From assembly GCA_023402075.1 (NCBI GenBank), contig JAEXCS010000028.1, positions 43,805 through 107,804 of the forward strand: a stretch of DNA of 64,000 nucleotides. The letters run 5' to 3'. The position numbers and the translations under genes were made by a program. The DNA comes from Bacillota bacterium. GTDB taxonomy: Bacteria > Bacillota > Clostridia > Oscillospirales > Oscillospiraceae. Shown piece after piece: positions 1-8,417 of the stretch; within the stretch, counting starts at the first letter, position 1; the number at the start of each line of letters is the position of its first letter. Below the pieces are notes generated by a model. The model ran no database searches. It worked only from the letters and a program-made list of their open reading frames with translations, and had not been told where the DNA came from.

Positions 1-1
1 T

Positions 2-448
2 GATCCCTATGTCACCAAGGAACAGTTGGGCGGCCTTCCCATCGAGCTGAAGGACAATGCCGACGAAATCTGGAAGACTGCCGACTTTGTTTCCATCCAC
101 CTGCCCCTGATGCCCTCTACGGAGAAAACCGTGGGCATGGAGCAGTTTAAAATGATGAAGCCCCGCGCCATTTTCCTGAACGTGGCCCGCGGTGGTCTGA
201 TTTACGAGGAAGAAATGGTAGAGGCCCTGAAGACCGGCGTGCTGTTTGGCGCGGGTCTGGATGTGTTTGAGCCGGAGCCGCTGAGTGAAAACAGCCGCCA
301 GATGCTGGACATGGACAACGTGGTTCTCACGCCCCACACCGCGGCCTCCACGGAGGAGTCCGTGATCAACTGCTGTACCTCCTGCGCCACCGATCTTGTC
401 AACCTGTGCCATGGGCGGCCTCCGGTCTGCCCCGCCAACAAGATCTGA
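2..448 (+). CDS. D-2-hydroxyacid dehydrogenase, C-terminal part (5' end outside window)
   Basis: The reading frame is open to the left edge, so only about the last 148 residues are present. They cover the end of the NAD-binding domain and the closing catalytic segment of the D-isomer 2-hydroxyacid dehydrogenase family. The three family catalytic positions are visible: Arg in NVARGG, Glu in DVFEPEP and His in TPHTA. The family reduces 2-keto acids with NADH. Because hgdCAB and gcd genes follow, the likely substrate is 2-oxoglutarate, reduced to (R)-2-hydroxyglutarate, the first reductive step of the hydroxyglutarate pathway. That assignment rests on context. A phosphoglycerate- or lactate-type enzyme cannot be excluded without the N-terminus. 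Confidence 0.8.
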   Translation, partial: DPYVTKEQLGGLPIELKDNADEIWKTADFVSIHLPLMPSTEKTVGMEQFKMMKPRAIFLNVARGGLIYEEEMVEALKTGVLFGAGLDVFEPEPLSENSRQMLDMDNVVLTPHTAASTEESVINCCTSCATDLVNLCHGRPPVCPANKI

Positions 449-449
449 G

Positions 450-537
450 GCAATTTCGGGGGGCGCGGCGCCCGAGCCGCGCCGACCCAATTTCCCGGCC
501 GCCTGCTGAAATTGCTTTCGGCTGGCGGTCGGTTTTT
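450..537 (+). terminator. Structured 3' region with probable terminator
   Basis: Just after the dehydrogenase stop there are nested inverted repeats. GGCGCGGC (462-469) pairs with GCCGCGCC (476-483). GCAATTTC (450-457) pairs with GAAATTGC (508-515). CCGACC (482-487) can pair with GGTCGG (527-532), which is followed by five T. Some of these pairings are mutually exclusive. A terminator separating the dehydrogenase from hgdC is the simplest reading. Confidence 0.45.
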
Positions 538-569
538 ACCCGGAGAAAGGTGCAGCTGGGTCAATTAAT

Positions 570-584
570 TTGACAATCTGTCAA
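570..584. promoter_or_regulatory. TTGACA-atc-TGTCAA palindrome upstream of hgdC
   Basis: This is a perfect 6-3-6 inverted repeat in the 374-base gap between the dehydrogenase and hgdC, followed by a run of T. The left arm is also a consensus -35 box, but no convincing -10 sits 16-18 bases downstream. The rest of the gap (585-822) is AT-rich up to about 720 and probably holds the promoter of the hgd/gcd operon; I could not fix it. An operator role is only a suggestion. Confidence 0.3.
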
Positions 585-822
585 TTTTTTTGGTTTGAAC
601 TGGGCAAAATTGTGAGAGCAGACGAATCAAAAAGCAATATATGCTAATTTTTTAACGCGCGGCAGTATTTACAATTTGCCCCCATATGGTATTCTAAGGC
701 TGTGGAATCATCAAAAAAACACCTGTTTCAAAGGATTTTCGCGGGTTTTAAAGGGATGCGTTCCAAAGAGCGGGGGAAAACACGGGGTTGCGTTCCCTGC
801 CGCCCCAAAGGAGGCTGCTTTT

Positions 823-1608
823 ATGAGTGAGATTTATACAATGGGCATTGACGTGGGGTCCACCGCCTCCAAATGCGTGATTATGAGAGATGGGAAGGAC
901 ATCGTGGCCAAGTCTCTTGTAAGCGTGGGCGCGGGTACCAGCGGACCCAGCCGCGCCATCGCGGAGGTGCTGGAAGCCGCGGGGATGAAGAAAGAGGACA
1001 TGGCCTTCATTCTGGCCACCGGCTATGGCCGCAACTCTCTGGACGATGTGGCGGACCACCAGATGAGCGAGTTGAGCTGCCACGCCAAGGGTGCATTTTT
1101 TCTCTTTCCGCAGGTTCATACTGTCATTGATATCGGCGGGCAGGACGTGAAGGTGCTGGAAATTGAAAACGGCGTGATGGTAAATTTCGCCATGAACGAT
1201 AAGTGCGCTGCCGGTACAGGCCGGTTTCTGGACGTGATGGCCCGGGTGCTGGAGGTAAAGGTAGAGGATCTTGCGACCCTTGGCGCCCAGTCCACCAAAA
1301 ACGTGGAGATCAGCTCCACCTGCACCGTATTCGCCGAGAGCGAGGTAATCAGCCAATTGGCTAAGGGCAGCGACAAAAAGGATATCATCAACGGTATCCA
1401 CAAGTCCGTGGCCTCACGGGTGGTGGGGCTTGCCAAGCGCATCGGCGTGCGGGACGAAGTGGTGATGACCGGCGGTGTCGCGCAGAACGGAGGGATTGTC
1501 TCCGCCTTGCAGGAGGTGTTGGGCCATCCCATTCTCACTTCGCCCCTGACCCAGTACAACGGCGCGCTGGGCGCGGCGCTGTATGCCTGGCAGAAGGCTT
1601 CCAAATAA
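823..1608 (+). CDS. hgdC: 2-hydroxyglutaryl-CoA dehydratase activator (archerase)
   Basis: The activator uses ATP hydrolysis to inject one low-potential electron into the dehydratase, which then removes water from (R)-2-hydroxyglutaryl-CoA. It is an ASKHA-fold protein of 261 residues, close to the roughly 260 of the Acidaminococcus enzyme. Visible features are the N-terminal phosphate loop GIDVGSTASK, a second ATP motif DIGGQD near residue 103, and two cysteines at about 128 (DKCAAGTG) and 167 (STCTVFAESE). These match the ligands of the [4Fe-4S] cluster shared by the homodimer. The ATG at 823 is chosen because AAAGGAGG lies nine bases upstream; the frame extends further 5' without a ribosome site. 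It leads the hgdCAB-gcd run. Confidence 0.95.
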   Translation: MSEIYTMGIDVGSTASKCVIMRDGKDIVAKSLVSVGAGTSGPSRAIAEVLEAAGMKKEDMAFILATGYGRNSLDDVADHQMSELSCHAKGAFFLFPQVHTVIDIGGQDVKVLEIENGVMVNFAMNDKCAAGTGRFLDVMARVLEVKVEDLATLGAQSTKNVEISSTCTVFAESEVISQLAKGSDKKDIINGIHKSVASRVVGLAKRIGVRDEVVMTGGVAQNGGIVSALQEVLGHPILTSPLTQYNGALGAALYAWQKASK

Positions 1609-1713
1609 TTAGCAAGTGATCCCGAAAGGGGAACCACGCGCCCATCCCCTCCGGGACGCGGCGCAATATCAGGAAAAGAAACGCGAGCTTATTGAGAAAC
1701 GGAGGATATATTC

Positions 1714-2997
1714 ATGGCTGAAAACGAAAAAACTACCGCAGCCGCCCCAGAGGCGGCTCCCGTAAAGAAGGCCCCCAAGCCGGCCAGCCCCGGCACGCAG
1801 GCCCTTCGGGACGTGGTGAGCAAGGTGTATGCCGCTGCATGGGATGCCAAAAAGGCAGGCCGCCCCGTGGGCTGGTCTTCGTCCAAGTTCCCCTGCGAAA
1901 TTGCCGAGGCGCTGGGTCTGGCAGTTGTCTATCCGGAGAATCAAGCCGCCGGTATCGGCGCCCAGCACGACGGGCAGCGGATGTGCGAGGCTGCGGAGTC
2001 TCTGGGCTATGACCCGGATATCTGCGGTTACGCCCGGATTTCCCTTGCCTATGCCGCCGGGGTGGAGACCACCAACGAGTCTCGCCGGGTTCCCATGCCG
2101 GACTTTGTGCTTTGCTGCAACAACATCTGCAACTGCATGACCAAGTGGTACGAGAACATCGCCCGGATGCACAACATTCCCCTCATTATGATTGACGTAC
2201 CCTACAACAACGAGGTCACTGTCAGTGATTCTCAGGTGGCTTATATCCGCGGCCAGTTTGACGATGCCATCCGCCAGATGGAGAAAATTGCGGGGACGAA
2301 GTTTGACGAGAAGAAGTTCGAGCAGGCCTGCGCCAATGCAAACCGCACCGCCAAGGCATGGCTGAAGGTGTGCGACTATTTGCAGTATAAGCCCTCTCCC
2401 ATGAGCGGATTTGACCTGTTCAACCACATGGCGGACGTGGTGACCGCCCGCGGCAAGGTGGAGACGGCCGAGGCCTTTGAGCTGCTGGCCACCGAGCTGG
2501 AGGAGCACGTGAAAAACGGCACCACCACCGCGCCCTTCCCTGAGAAATACCGCATTATGTTTGAGGGCATCCCCTGCTGGCCCAACCTGAAAACCCTGTT
2601 TAAGCCCCTGAAGGCCAACGGTGTCAACGTCACCGCCGTGGTGTATGCCCCCGCCTTCGGCTTTGTGTACGACGGTCTGGACGACATGGCAAGAGCCTAT
2701 TGCAAGGCGCCCAACAGCGTGTGCATCGAGCAGGGCGTGGATTGGCGCGAGGGCATCTGCCGGGACAACAAGGTCGATGGTGTGCTGGTCCACTATAACC
2801 GCTCCTGCAAACCCTGGTCCGGCTACATGGCCGAGATGCAGCGCCGCTTCACAAAGGATCTGGGCGTTCCCTGCGCCGGATTCGACGGCGATCAGGCCGA
2901 TCCCCGCAACTTCAACGAGGCCCAGTATGAAACCCGCGTGCAGGGTCTGGTGGAGGCCATGGAGGAGAACATGAAGCAGAAGGAGGCCAGGGCATGA
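1714..2997 (+). CDS. hgdA: 2-hydroxyglutaryl-CoA dehydratase alpha subunit
   Basis: This is the larger subunit of component D of the oxygen-sensitive dehydratase, which converts (R)-2-hydroxyglutaryl-CoA to glutaconyl-CoA by a ketyl-radical mechanism. The 427-residue product belongs to the HgdA/BcrC-FldB family, with Cys-rich stretches such as LCCNNICNC near residue 135 that are suited to iron-sulfur ligation. The first 30 residues are Ala/Pro/Lys-rich and look like a flexible extension. GGAGG precedes the ATG. The stop overlaps the hgdB start by four bases (ATGA), indicating translational coupling and a 1:1 heterodimer with HgdB. Confidence 0.93.
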   Translation: MAENEKTTAAAPEAAPVKKAPKPASPGTQALRDVVSKVYAAAWDAKKAGRPVGWSSSKFPCEIAEALGLAVVYPENQAAGIGAQHDGQRMCEAAESLGYDPDICGYARISLAYAAGVETTNESRRVPMPDFVLCCNNICNCMTKWYENIARMHNIPLIMIDVPYNNEVTVSDSQVAYIRGQFDDAIRQMEKIAGTKFDEKKFEQACANANRTAKAWLKVCDYLQYKPSPMSGFDLFNHMADVVTARGKVETAEAFELLATELEEHVKNGTTTAPFPEKYRIMFEGIPCWPNLKTLFKPLKANGVNVTAVVYAPAFGFVYDGLDDMARAYCKAPNSVCIEQGVDWREGICRDNKVDGVLVHYNRSCKPWSGYMAEMQRRFTKDLGVPCAGFDGDQADPRNFNEAQYETRVQGLVEAMEENMKQKEARA

Positions 2998-4136
2998 GCA
3001 TCGAAGGAATTGTAAAGGAATTTACCGCCGTGGCGCAAAGCCCCAAGGAACAGCTTAAAAAGTACAAGGCGGAGGGCAAAAAGTGCATCGGCGTGATGCC
3101 CTATTACGCGCCTGAGGAACTGGTGGCTGCCGCCGGGATGATGCCTTTCGGTCTGTGGGGCAGCAACGACAAGACTATTTCTCAGGCGAAGGAATACTGC
3201 GCCACGTTTTACTGCACCATCGCCCAGCTAGACCTTGAAATGCTGCTGGACGGCACGCTGGATCTGCTGGACGGCGTGATTACCCCCACCATCTGCGACA
3301 CGCTGCGCCCCATGAGCCAGAACATCCGCGTGGCTATGAGTGAGAAGCTGCCCTGCATTTTCCTGGCCCATCCCCAGAACCGCAGACCCGCCTACGGCAA
3401 GAAGTTCTGCATGGATCAGTATACCCACATTAAGACAGAGCTTGAGAAAATCTCCGGTGCCCCCATCACCGATGAAGCCCTGCGGGAGGCCATCAAGGTC
3501 TATAACCGCAGCCGCGCGGCCCGCCGGGAGTTTGTGAAGCTTGCAAGCGACCACTGCGACGTGATTACCCCTGTAATGCGCAGCGCCGTGCTGAAAGCCG
3601 CATGGTTTATGCCCAAAGCGGAGCACGCCGAAAAGCTGGAAGCCCTGAATGCAGAGCTGAAGGCCCTGCCCGCCAGCAACTGGAAGGGCGTAAAAGTGGT
3701 CACCTCCGGCATTGTCTGTGACAATCCCAAGCTGCTGGAGATTTTTGAGGAGAACAAGGTGGCCATTGCCGCCGACGATGTGGCCCACGAGTCCCGGGCC
3801 TTCCGGGTGGATGCACCCGAGACTGGCGACCCCATGGAAGCGCTGGCCCAGCAGTTCGCTGATCAGGATTTTGACGTGCTGCTCTACGATGAAAGCTCCA
3901 GCGAGAACCGCCGGGGCGAGCATGTGGTGAGACTGGTGAAAGAGAGCGGGGCCAAGGGTCTGGTGCTGTTTATGCAGCAGTTCTGCGACCCGGAGGAGAT
4001 GGAGTATCCCGCCCTGAAAAAAGCACTGGACGAGGCCGGTATTCCCCATATCAAGCTGGGCGTGGACCAGCAGATGAGAGACTTCGGTCAGGCCCGCACC
4101 GCCATTCAGGCGTTTGCGGATGTGATTTCCCTGTGA
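2994..4136 (+). CDS. hgdB: 2-hydroxyglutaryl-CoA dehydratase beta subunit
   Basis: Second subunit of the dehydratase component, 380 residues against about 379 in Acidaminococcus. It shares the HgdB/FldC fold and has cysteines in the expected N-terminal half (for example GVITPTICDTLRP near residue 100 and the YCATFYC stretch). It starts inside the hgdA stop codon, so the two subunits are translationally coupled. The next gene, gcdA, lies about 100 bases downstream with no clear terminator between, so dehydration and decarboxylation are probably expressed together. Confidence 0.93.
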   Translation: MSIEGIVKEFTAVAQSPKEQLKKYKAEGKKCIGVMPYYAPEELVAAAGMMPFGLWGSNDKTISQAKEYCATFYCTIAQLDLEMLLDGTLDLLDGVITPTICDTLRPMSQNIRVAMSEKLPCIFLAHPQNRRPAYGKKFCMDQYTHIKTELEKISGAPITDEALREAIKVYNRSRAARREFVKLASDHCDVITPVMRSAVLKAAWFMPKAEHAEKLEALNAELKALPASNWKGVKVVTSGIVCDNPKLLEIFEENKVAIAADDVAHESRAFRVDAPETGDPMEALAQQFADQDFDVLLYDESSSENRRGEHVVRLVKESGAKGLVLFMQQFCDPEEMEYPALKKALDEAGIPHIKLGVDQQMRDFGQARTAIQAFADVISL

Positions 4137-4237
4137 GATAAAAAAATCAAAGCTTGAATTGCGCGGGACGGCCGATTGGCCGGACTGCCGTCCCGCTTTT
4201 CCGGCCACGGCTAAATTACATGATAAGGTGGTACGAT

Positions 4238-6007
4238 ATGAGCGCATTTGGCTATTCCATGCCTTCCTATTTCCAGAACATGCCTCAGCTGGGAACGCCG
4301 CTTCAAGCGGCAAACGAGGAAAACGAAAAGACCCTGCGGGAAGTCGAAGCCGCGTATAACGCTGAGGTAGAGGCCACTCTGGCCGCAGGACGCAGCGACG
4401 AGTCCCTCAACCAGGCCGGGCAGATGACCGCAACCCAGCGGGTGAACCTTCTGGTAGACGAGGGTACCTGGTGCCCGCTGGACAGCCTCTATAACCCCGG
4501 AGACAACAAGGACGGATCCACCGGCGTGCTGATCGGCATGGGCAAGATTCAGGACAAGTGGGCGGTGGTCATCGCCTCCGACAACAAGAAGCTGGCGGGT
4601 GCATGGGTTCCCGGTCAGGCTCTGAAGCTGACCCGGGCCACGGACATTGCCAAGATGCTTCGTATTCCTCTGGTTTACGTGCTCAACTGCTCGGGCGTGA
4701 AGCTGGATGAGCAGGAGAAGGTCTTCGCGGGCCGCGTCACCGGCGGCACTCCCTTCTATCGCCACGCCGAGCTGGAGCAGATGGGCATTCCTGTGCTGGT
4801 GGGTATTTACGGAACCAACCCCGCCGGCGGCGGCTATCACGCCGTCAGCCCCACCATCCTCATCGCCCATGAGAAGGCCAACATGGCCGTGGGCGGCGCA
4901 GGCATCGTGGGCGGCATGAATCCCAAGGGCTATGTGGACGAGGAAGCCGCCGAGGCTTTGATCGACGCCACCGTCAAGGCCGGAAAGATCGATCCTCCCG
5001 GCGCGGTGCACATTCACTTCGGCGAAACCGGCTTCTTCCGCGAGGTTTACTCCGGCGAAGAGGGCGTTTTGACCGCCATCAAGAAGTATATGGACGCCAT
5101 CCCCGGCTACAACGAAAACTTCTTCCGGGTGGCGGACCCCATGGAGCCTGCGCATCAGGGCGAGGAGCTTTATACCCGCGTGCCCGCCAACCAGAAGCGC
5201 GCCTATGACATCCGGGAAGTGCTGGCCTGCGTGTTCGACAACAGCGAGTTTATGGAATTCAAGAAGGGCTATGGCCCCGAAATTGTCTGCGGCCTTGCCA
5301 GAATCAACGGCCTTCTCACCGGTGTGGTGGCAAACTATCAGGGCCTGATTCCCGGTTATCCCGAGTATCGGGAGGCTGGCTCTGTAGGCGTGGGCGGCAA
5401 GCTGTATCGTCAGGGCCTGATTAAGATGAGCGAGTTTGTCACTATGTGCGGACGGGACCGCCTGCCCATCGTGTGGATGCAGGATACCACCGGCATCGAC
5501 GTGGGTGACCCCGCTGAAAAGGCAGAGCTGCTGGGCCTTGGCCAGTCTTTGATTTACTCCATCCACAACGCGAAGGTTCCCCAGATGGAGATTACCCTGC
5601 GCAAGGGCACCGCTGCCGCCCACTATGTCATGGGTGGCCCCCAGGGCAACGCGCGCAACGTGTTCAGCATTGGTACGGCTGCCACCGAAATTTACGTGAT
5701 GCACGGCGAAACCGCCGCTGCTGCCATGTATTCCCGCCGCCTTGTCAAGGACAAGAAAGAGGGCAAGGCCCTTCAGCCTACCATCGACAAGATGAACGAG
5801 CTGATTCAGGAGTATACCGAAAAGTCCCGCCCCGCTTCCTGCGCCAAGGCCGGGCTGGTGGACGAGATCGTGGAAATGCCCAAGCTGCGCAACTACATCT
5901 GCGCATTCGTGGGCGCGGCCTATCAGAATCCGGAATCCATTTGCCCCTTCCACCACATGATGACGCCCAGAATTATCCGCGACTGGGACCGTTTGATGAA
6001 CAAATAA
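4238..6007 (+). CDS. gcdA: Glutaconyl-CoA decarboxylase alpha subunit (carboxyltransferase)
   Basis: This subunit transfers the carboxyl group of glutaconyl-CoA to the biotin on GcdC, releasing crotonyl-CoA. The start is placed at the ATG at 4238, after AAGGTGG. This gives 589 residues, matching the roughly 587 of the Acidaminococcus enzyme; the longer upstream extension of the frame is not coding. It has the tandem crotonase-like carboxyltransferase layout, with glycine-rich oxyanion-type stretches around GIYGTNPAGGGYHA (N-terminal half) and GTAAAHYVMGG (C-terminal half). It is followed by the gamma/delta, biotin-carrier and membrane-pump subunits, so the full sodium-pump complex is encoded in order. 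Confidence 0.94.
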   Translation: MSAFGYSMPSYFQNMPQLGTPLQAANEENEKTLREVEAAYNAEVEATLAAGRSDESLNQAGQMTATQRVNLLVDEGTWCPLDSLYNPGDNKDGSTGVLIGMGKIQDKWAVVIASDNKKLAGAWVPGQALKLTRATDIAKMLRIPLVYVLNCSGVKLDEQEKVFAGRVTGGTPFYRHAELEQMGIPVLVGIYGTNPAGGGYHAVSPTILIAHEKANMAVGGAGIVGGMNPKGYVDEEAAEALIDATVKAGKIDPPGAVHIHFGETGFFREVYSGEEGVLTAIKKYMDAIPGYNENFFRVADPMEPAHQGEELYTRVPANQKRAYDIREVLACVFDNSEFMEFKKGYGPEIVCGLARINGLLTGVVANYQGLIPGYPEYREAGSVGVGGKLYRQGLIKMSEFVTMCGRDRLPIVWMQDTTGIDVGDPAEKAELLGLGQSLIYSIHNAKVPQMEITLRKGTAAAHYVMGGPQGNARNVFSIGTAATEIYVMHGETAAAAMYSRRLVKDKKEGKALQPTIDKMNELIQEYTEKSRPASCAKAGLVDEIVEMPKLRNYICAFVGAAYQNPESICPFHHMMTPRIIRDWDRLMNK

Positions 6008-6040
6008 GAAAGAGAAGCAGCCGCTTCTTGAGGTAAATGT

Positions 6041-6181
6041 ATGATTCACGGTAGTATGAGCCTGGGCGTGGCAGGCATCGTCAGCCTTGTCAGTATGGCG
6101 GTGGTGTTCGTTGTTCTGCTGTCGCTCTACGCGATTATCACCGCGTTTGGAAAGGTCTTCTCCCGAAAAGAAGACAAATGA
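6041..6181 (+). CDS. gcdD: Small membrane subunit of glutaconyl-CoA decarboxylase, short copy
   Basis: A 46-residue protein too short for most gene callers. It opens MIHGSMSLGVAGIVSL, has one hydrophobic helix (about residues 10-33) and ends in a charged tail rich in Lys, Arg and Glu. The oxaloacetate-decarboxylase gamma / GcdD family has the same plan and anchors the soluble carboxyltransferase to the membrane pump. Its start context and first 15 codons closely match those of the next gene at 6220, including the CTTCTT...GGT.AATGT leader just before the ATG. This points to a recent tandem duplication. It lacks the long Ala/Pro linker and C-terminal helix of the second copy. Confidence 0.75.
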   Translation: MIHGSMSLGVAGIVSLVSMAVVFVVLLSLYAIITAFGKVFSRKEDK

Positions 6182-6219
6182 ACGAAGAAAGGAAAGCGTT
6201 TGCTTCTTAAGGTGAATGT

Positions 6220-6516
6220 ATGATTCAAGGTAGTATGACAATGGGGCAGGCAGGTATTGTCAGCGTTGCCAGCATGCTGGTTGTGTTTTCTGTTTTGCTG
6301 CTGCTCTATGTAATTCTGATTGTGTCCGGCAAGATCGCCACCCGAAACGCAGGCAAGGCCGCGCCCGCCAAGGCTCCTGCTGGAACCGTGGCCGCGCCGG
6401 CGGCCGCGCCAAAGCAGGACGACGCGGAGCTGATTGCCGTTCTCTCCGCGGCCATCGTGGAATATGAGCGGGCACGCCGCAACCCCTTCATCCGCAACGG
6501 GCGGGATTTAGACTGA
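6220..6516 (+). CDS. gcdD: Glutaconyl-CoA decarboxylase delta subunit
   Basis: A 98-residue protein with an N-terminal membrane helix (about residues 10-37), an Ala/Pro-rich linker (about 45-66) and a C-terminal amphipathic segment ending in RRNPFIRNGRDLD. This is the usual GcdD/OadG plan: a membrane anchor plus a soluble tail that contacts the carboxyltransferase subunit. It is a paralogue of the 46-residue protein immediately upstream, sharing the MI.GSM start and the leader before it. The Ala/Pro linker resembles the one in gcdC. Confidence 0.85.
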   Translation: MIQGSMTMGQAGIVSVASMLVVFSVLLLLYVILIVSGKIATRNAGKAAPAKAPAGTVAAPAAAPKQDDAELIAVLSAAIVEYERARRNPFIRNGRDLD

Positions 6517-6581
6517 ACGTCTTTTGATTCCAAGCTTGAAAGAAAAATAAAATTCATATTTGTTTTTAAGGAGAAATTGAC

Positions 6582-6986
6582 ATGAGAGCTTATACGATTA
6601 CCGTCAATGGCAAGGCTTATGACGTTCAGGTGGCTGAGAACGATGCTTCCGCCCCCGCCGCCGCCCCCCGCATCCAGAGCGTGACTCCTGTTGCCGCCCC
6701 TGTTGCTGCTCCTGCCGCAGCACCCGCCGCCGCTCCTGCTCCTGCTGCAGCACCCGCTCCCGTTTCTGCAGGAGAGGGCACTGTCACCGCCCCCATGGCA
6801 GGCAAGATTCTGTCTCTTCCCATCAAGGCGGGCGATGTCGTTGCTGCCGGTCAGGTTCTTTTGACCTTTGAGGCCATGAAGATGGAAAACGAGATTATGG
6901 CTCCTTGCGCGGGCACGGTGTCGCAGGTGTTTGTTAAGCTTGGCGAGCAGTTTGACGCTGGCGCTCAGTTGGTTCAGCTGGGTTAA
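6582..6986 (+). CDS. gcdC: Glutaconyl-CoA decarboxylase biotin carrier subunit
   Basis: A biotin carboxyl carrier protein of 134 residues that shuttles CO2 between GcdA and the GcdB pump. It has an N-terminal beta region (1-20), an Ala/Pro linker (about 24-62) that acts as a swinging arm, and a C-terminal biotinyl domain (65-134). The biotin-accepting lysine is residue 100 in the EAMKMEN motif. AAGGAG lies eight bases before the ATG. The GcdC linker is known to vary in length between species, and this one is of medium size. Confidence 0.95.
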   Translation: MRAYTITVNGKAYDVQVAENDASAPAAAPRIQSVTPVAAPVAAPAAAPAAAPAPAAAPAPVSAGEGTVTAPMAGKILSLPIKAGDVVAAGQVLLTFEAMKMENEIMAPCAGTVSQVFVKLGEQFDAGAQLVQLG

Positions 6987-7005
6987 TCGGAAAGGAGCTT
7001 TCCGA

Positions 7006-8172
7006 ATGGAGTTAATAACTGGAACGATCACGGGGCTTGCCAGTACGTCGGGCTTTGCTACGATGGACTTGCGGCAGCTGATTATGATCGCCGTCTCTTG
7101 CGTGCTGCTGTACCTTGGCATTGTCAAAAAGTTTGAACCCCTGCTGCTGGTTGGCATTGCTTTTGGTATGCTGCTGACGAATCTTCCCGGCTCGGGAGTG
7201 TTTCACCCTGAGTTTTGGGGTGTGGACGTGAACTATGGCACTGTTCTTCATGACGGCGGCCTGCTTGACCTTTTGTATATCGGCGTGAAGACCGGAATTT
7301 ATCCCTCCCTGATTTTCATGGGCGTGGGTGCGATGACCGATTTCAGCCCCCTGATTGCCCGTCCGTCCTCTCTGTTTATGGGCGCTGCGGCTCAGGGCGG
7401 CATCTTCGTGGCGCTGCTGATGGCCACTGTCATGGGGTTTGCCCCCAAGGTTGCCGCATCCATCGCCATCATCGGCGGCGCCGACGGCCCCACCGCTATC
7501 TGGCTGACCAAGATTCTGGCACCGGAGTATCTGGGTCCTATTGCCATCGCGGCTTACTCCTACATGGCTTTGATTCCCCTGATTCAGCCGCCCATCATGA
7601 AGCTGCTGACCACGGAGAAAGAGCGGAAGATCAAGATGGATACGCTGCGTCCTGTATCCAAAACCGAAAAAATTGTCTTCCCGATTATGGTTTCCATTGT
7701 CACCTGTCTGGTGTTGCCCTCCGTGGCGCCTTTGCTGGGTTGCCTGATGCTGGGAAACCTCTTTAAGGAGTGCGGCGTGACCGAGCGTCTCAGCGACACC
7801 GTGCAGAATGCGCTGATGAACATTGTCACCATTTTCCTCAGCATCTCTGTGGGCGCAACCGCCGTGTATGACCGGTTCCTCAGCTGGGATACCATTAAAA
7901 TCATTATTCTGGGCCTCATTGCTTTCTGCTTTGCCACCGCCTGCGGCGTGCTGTTTGGAAAGCTGATGTGCGTCCTCTCCGGCGGCAAGATCAATCCTCT
8001 CATCGGCTCCGCCGGTGTGTCCGCCGTTCCCATGGCGGCCCGCGTGTCTCAGGTGGTGGGCCAGAAGTACAATCCTTCCAACTTCCTGCTGATGCACGCC
8101 ATGGGCCCCAACGTGGCCGGCGTGATTGGTTCTGCGGTGGCGGCGGGCTGCCTGCTGAAGCTCTTCGGCTAA
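7006..8172 (+). CDS. gcdB: Glutaconyl-CoA decarboxylase beta subunit, Na+ pump
   Basis: An integral membrane protein of 388 residues of the OadB/GcdB/MmdB family. It decarboxylates carboxybiotin and couples this to sodium export. Multiple hydrophobic helices are evident. The family signature GGADGPT, whose aspartate is essential in OadB, occurs near residue 161, and the second conserved region GSAGVSAVPMAARVSQ is present towards the C-terminus, followed by MHAMGPNVAGVIGSA. The ATG at 7006 is chosen because AAAGGAG precedes it; the frame extends back into gcdC without being used. It ends the hgd-gcd run. Confidence 0.95.
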   Translation: MELITGTITGLASTSGFATMDLRQLIMIAVSCVLLYLGIVKKFEPLLLVGIAFGMLLTNLPGSGVFHPEFWGVDVNYGTVLHDGGLLDLLYIGVKTGIYPSLIFMGVGAMTDFSPLIARPSSLFMGAAAQGGIFVALLMATVMGFAPKVAASIAIIGGADGPTAIWLTKILAPEYLGPIAIAAYSYMALIPLIQPPIMKLLTTEKERKIKMDTLRPVSKTEKIVFPIMVSIVTCLVLPSVAPLLGCLMLGNLFKECGVTERLSDTVQNALMNIVTIFLSISVGATAVYDRFLSWDTIKIIILGLIAFCFATACGVLFGKLMCVLSGGKINPLIGSAGVSAVPMAARVSQVVGQKYNPSNFLLMHAMGPNVAGVIGSAVAAGCLLKLFG

Positions 8173-8201
8173 GCCGCGTTGGAGGAAAGTCCGTTGCACT
8201 A

Positions 8202-8224
8202 GGTTTTCGCCTGTGGCGAAAACC
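8202..8224. repeat. Strong hairpin in gcdB downstream spacer
   Basis: GGTTTTCGCC (8202-8211) and GGCGAAAACC (8215-8224) are a perfect 10-bp inverted repeat with a 3-base loop and no T-run. It lies in the 245-base gap after gcdB. It could be a transcript-stabilising stem or a member of a dispersed repeat family; one window cannot show whether it recurs elsewhere. Confidence 0.5.
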
Positions 8225-8353
8225 GCGCTGCGCTTCCTTGCGTATCCCTTGCTCCGGCGTAAACGCTTCTCTGGTTTGCGGCGGAAGGACATGGGGAGGG
8301 ACGAAAGGTCCACTGCGCCGGGAATACAGGTAAGTTGTTGAAAAACAAGAAGA

Positions 8354-8381
8354 GGGGCTGCCGCGAAATTGCGGCAGCCCC
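8354..8381. terminator. Hairpin terminator-like element after gcdB
   Basis: GGGGCTGCCGC (8354-8364) pairs perfectly with GCGGCAGCCCC (8371-8381) across a 6-base loop. The + strand downstream has only a weak T pair, while the A-rich stretch upstream would serve as a U-run for minus-strand transcripts. It separates the gcd operon from the MoxR/VWA pair. Confidence 0.55.
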
Positions 8382-8417
8382 TTGCCGAACTTTGATGAAA
8401 TTTTACTTGGAGGAACT

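Noticed and set aside
4211..6241. A 676-codon open frame on the minus strand opposite gcdA
   Set aside because: Antisense shadow. gcdA matches its family in length and motifs, and the antisense product is His/Gly-rich without domains.
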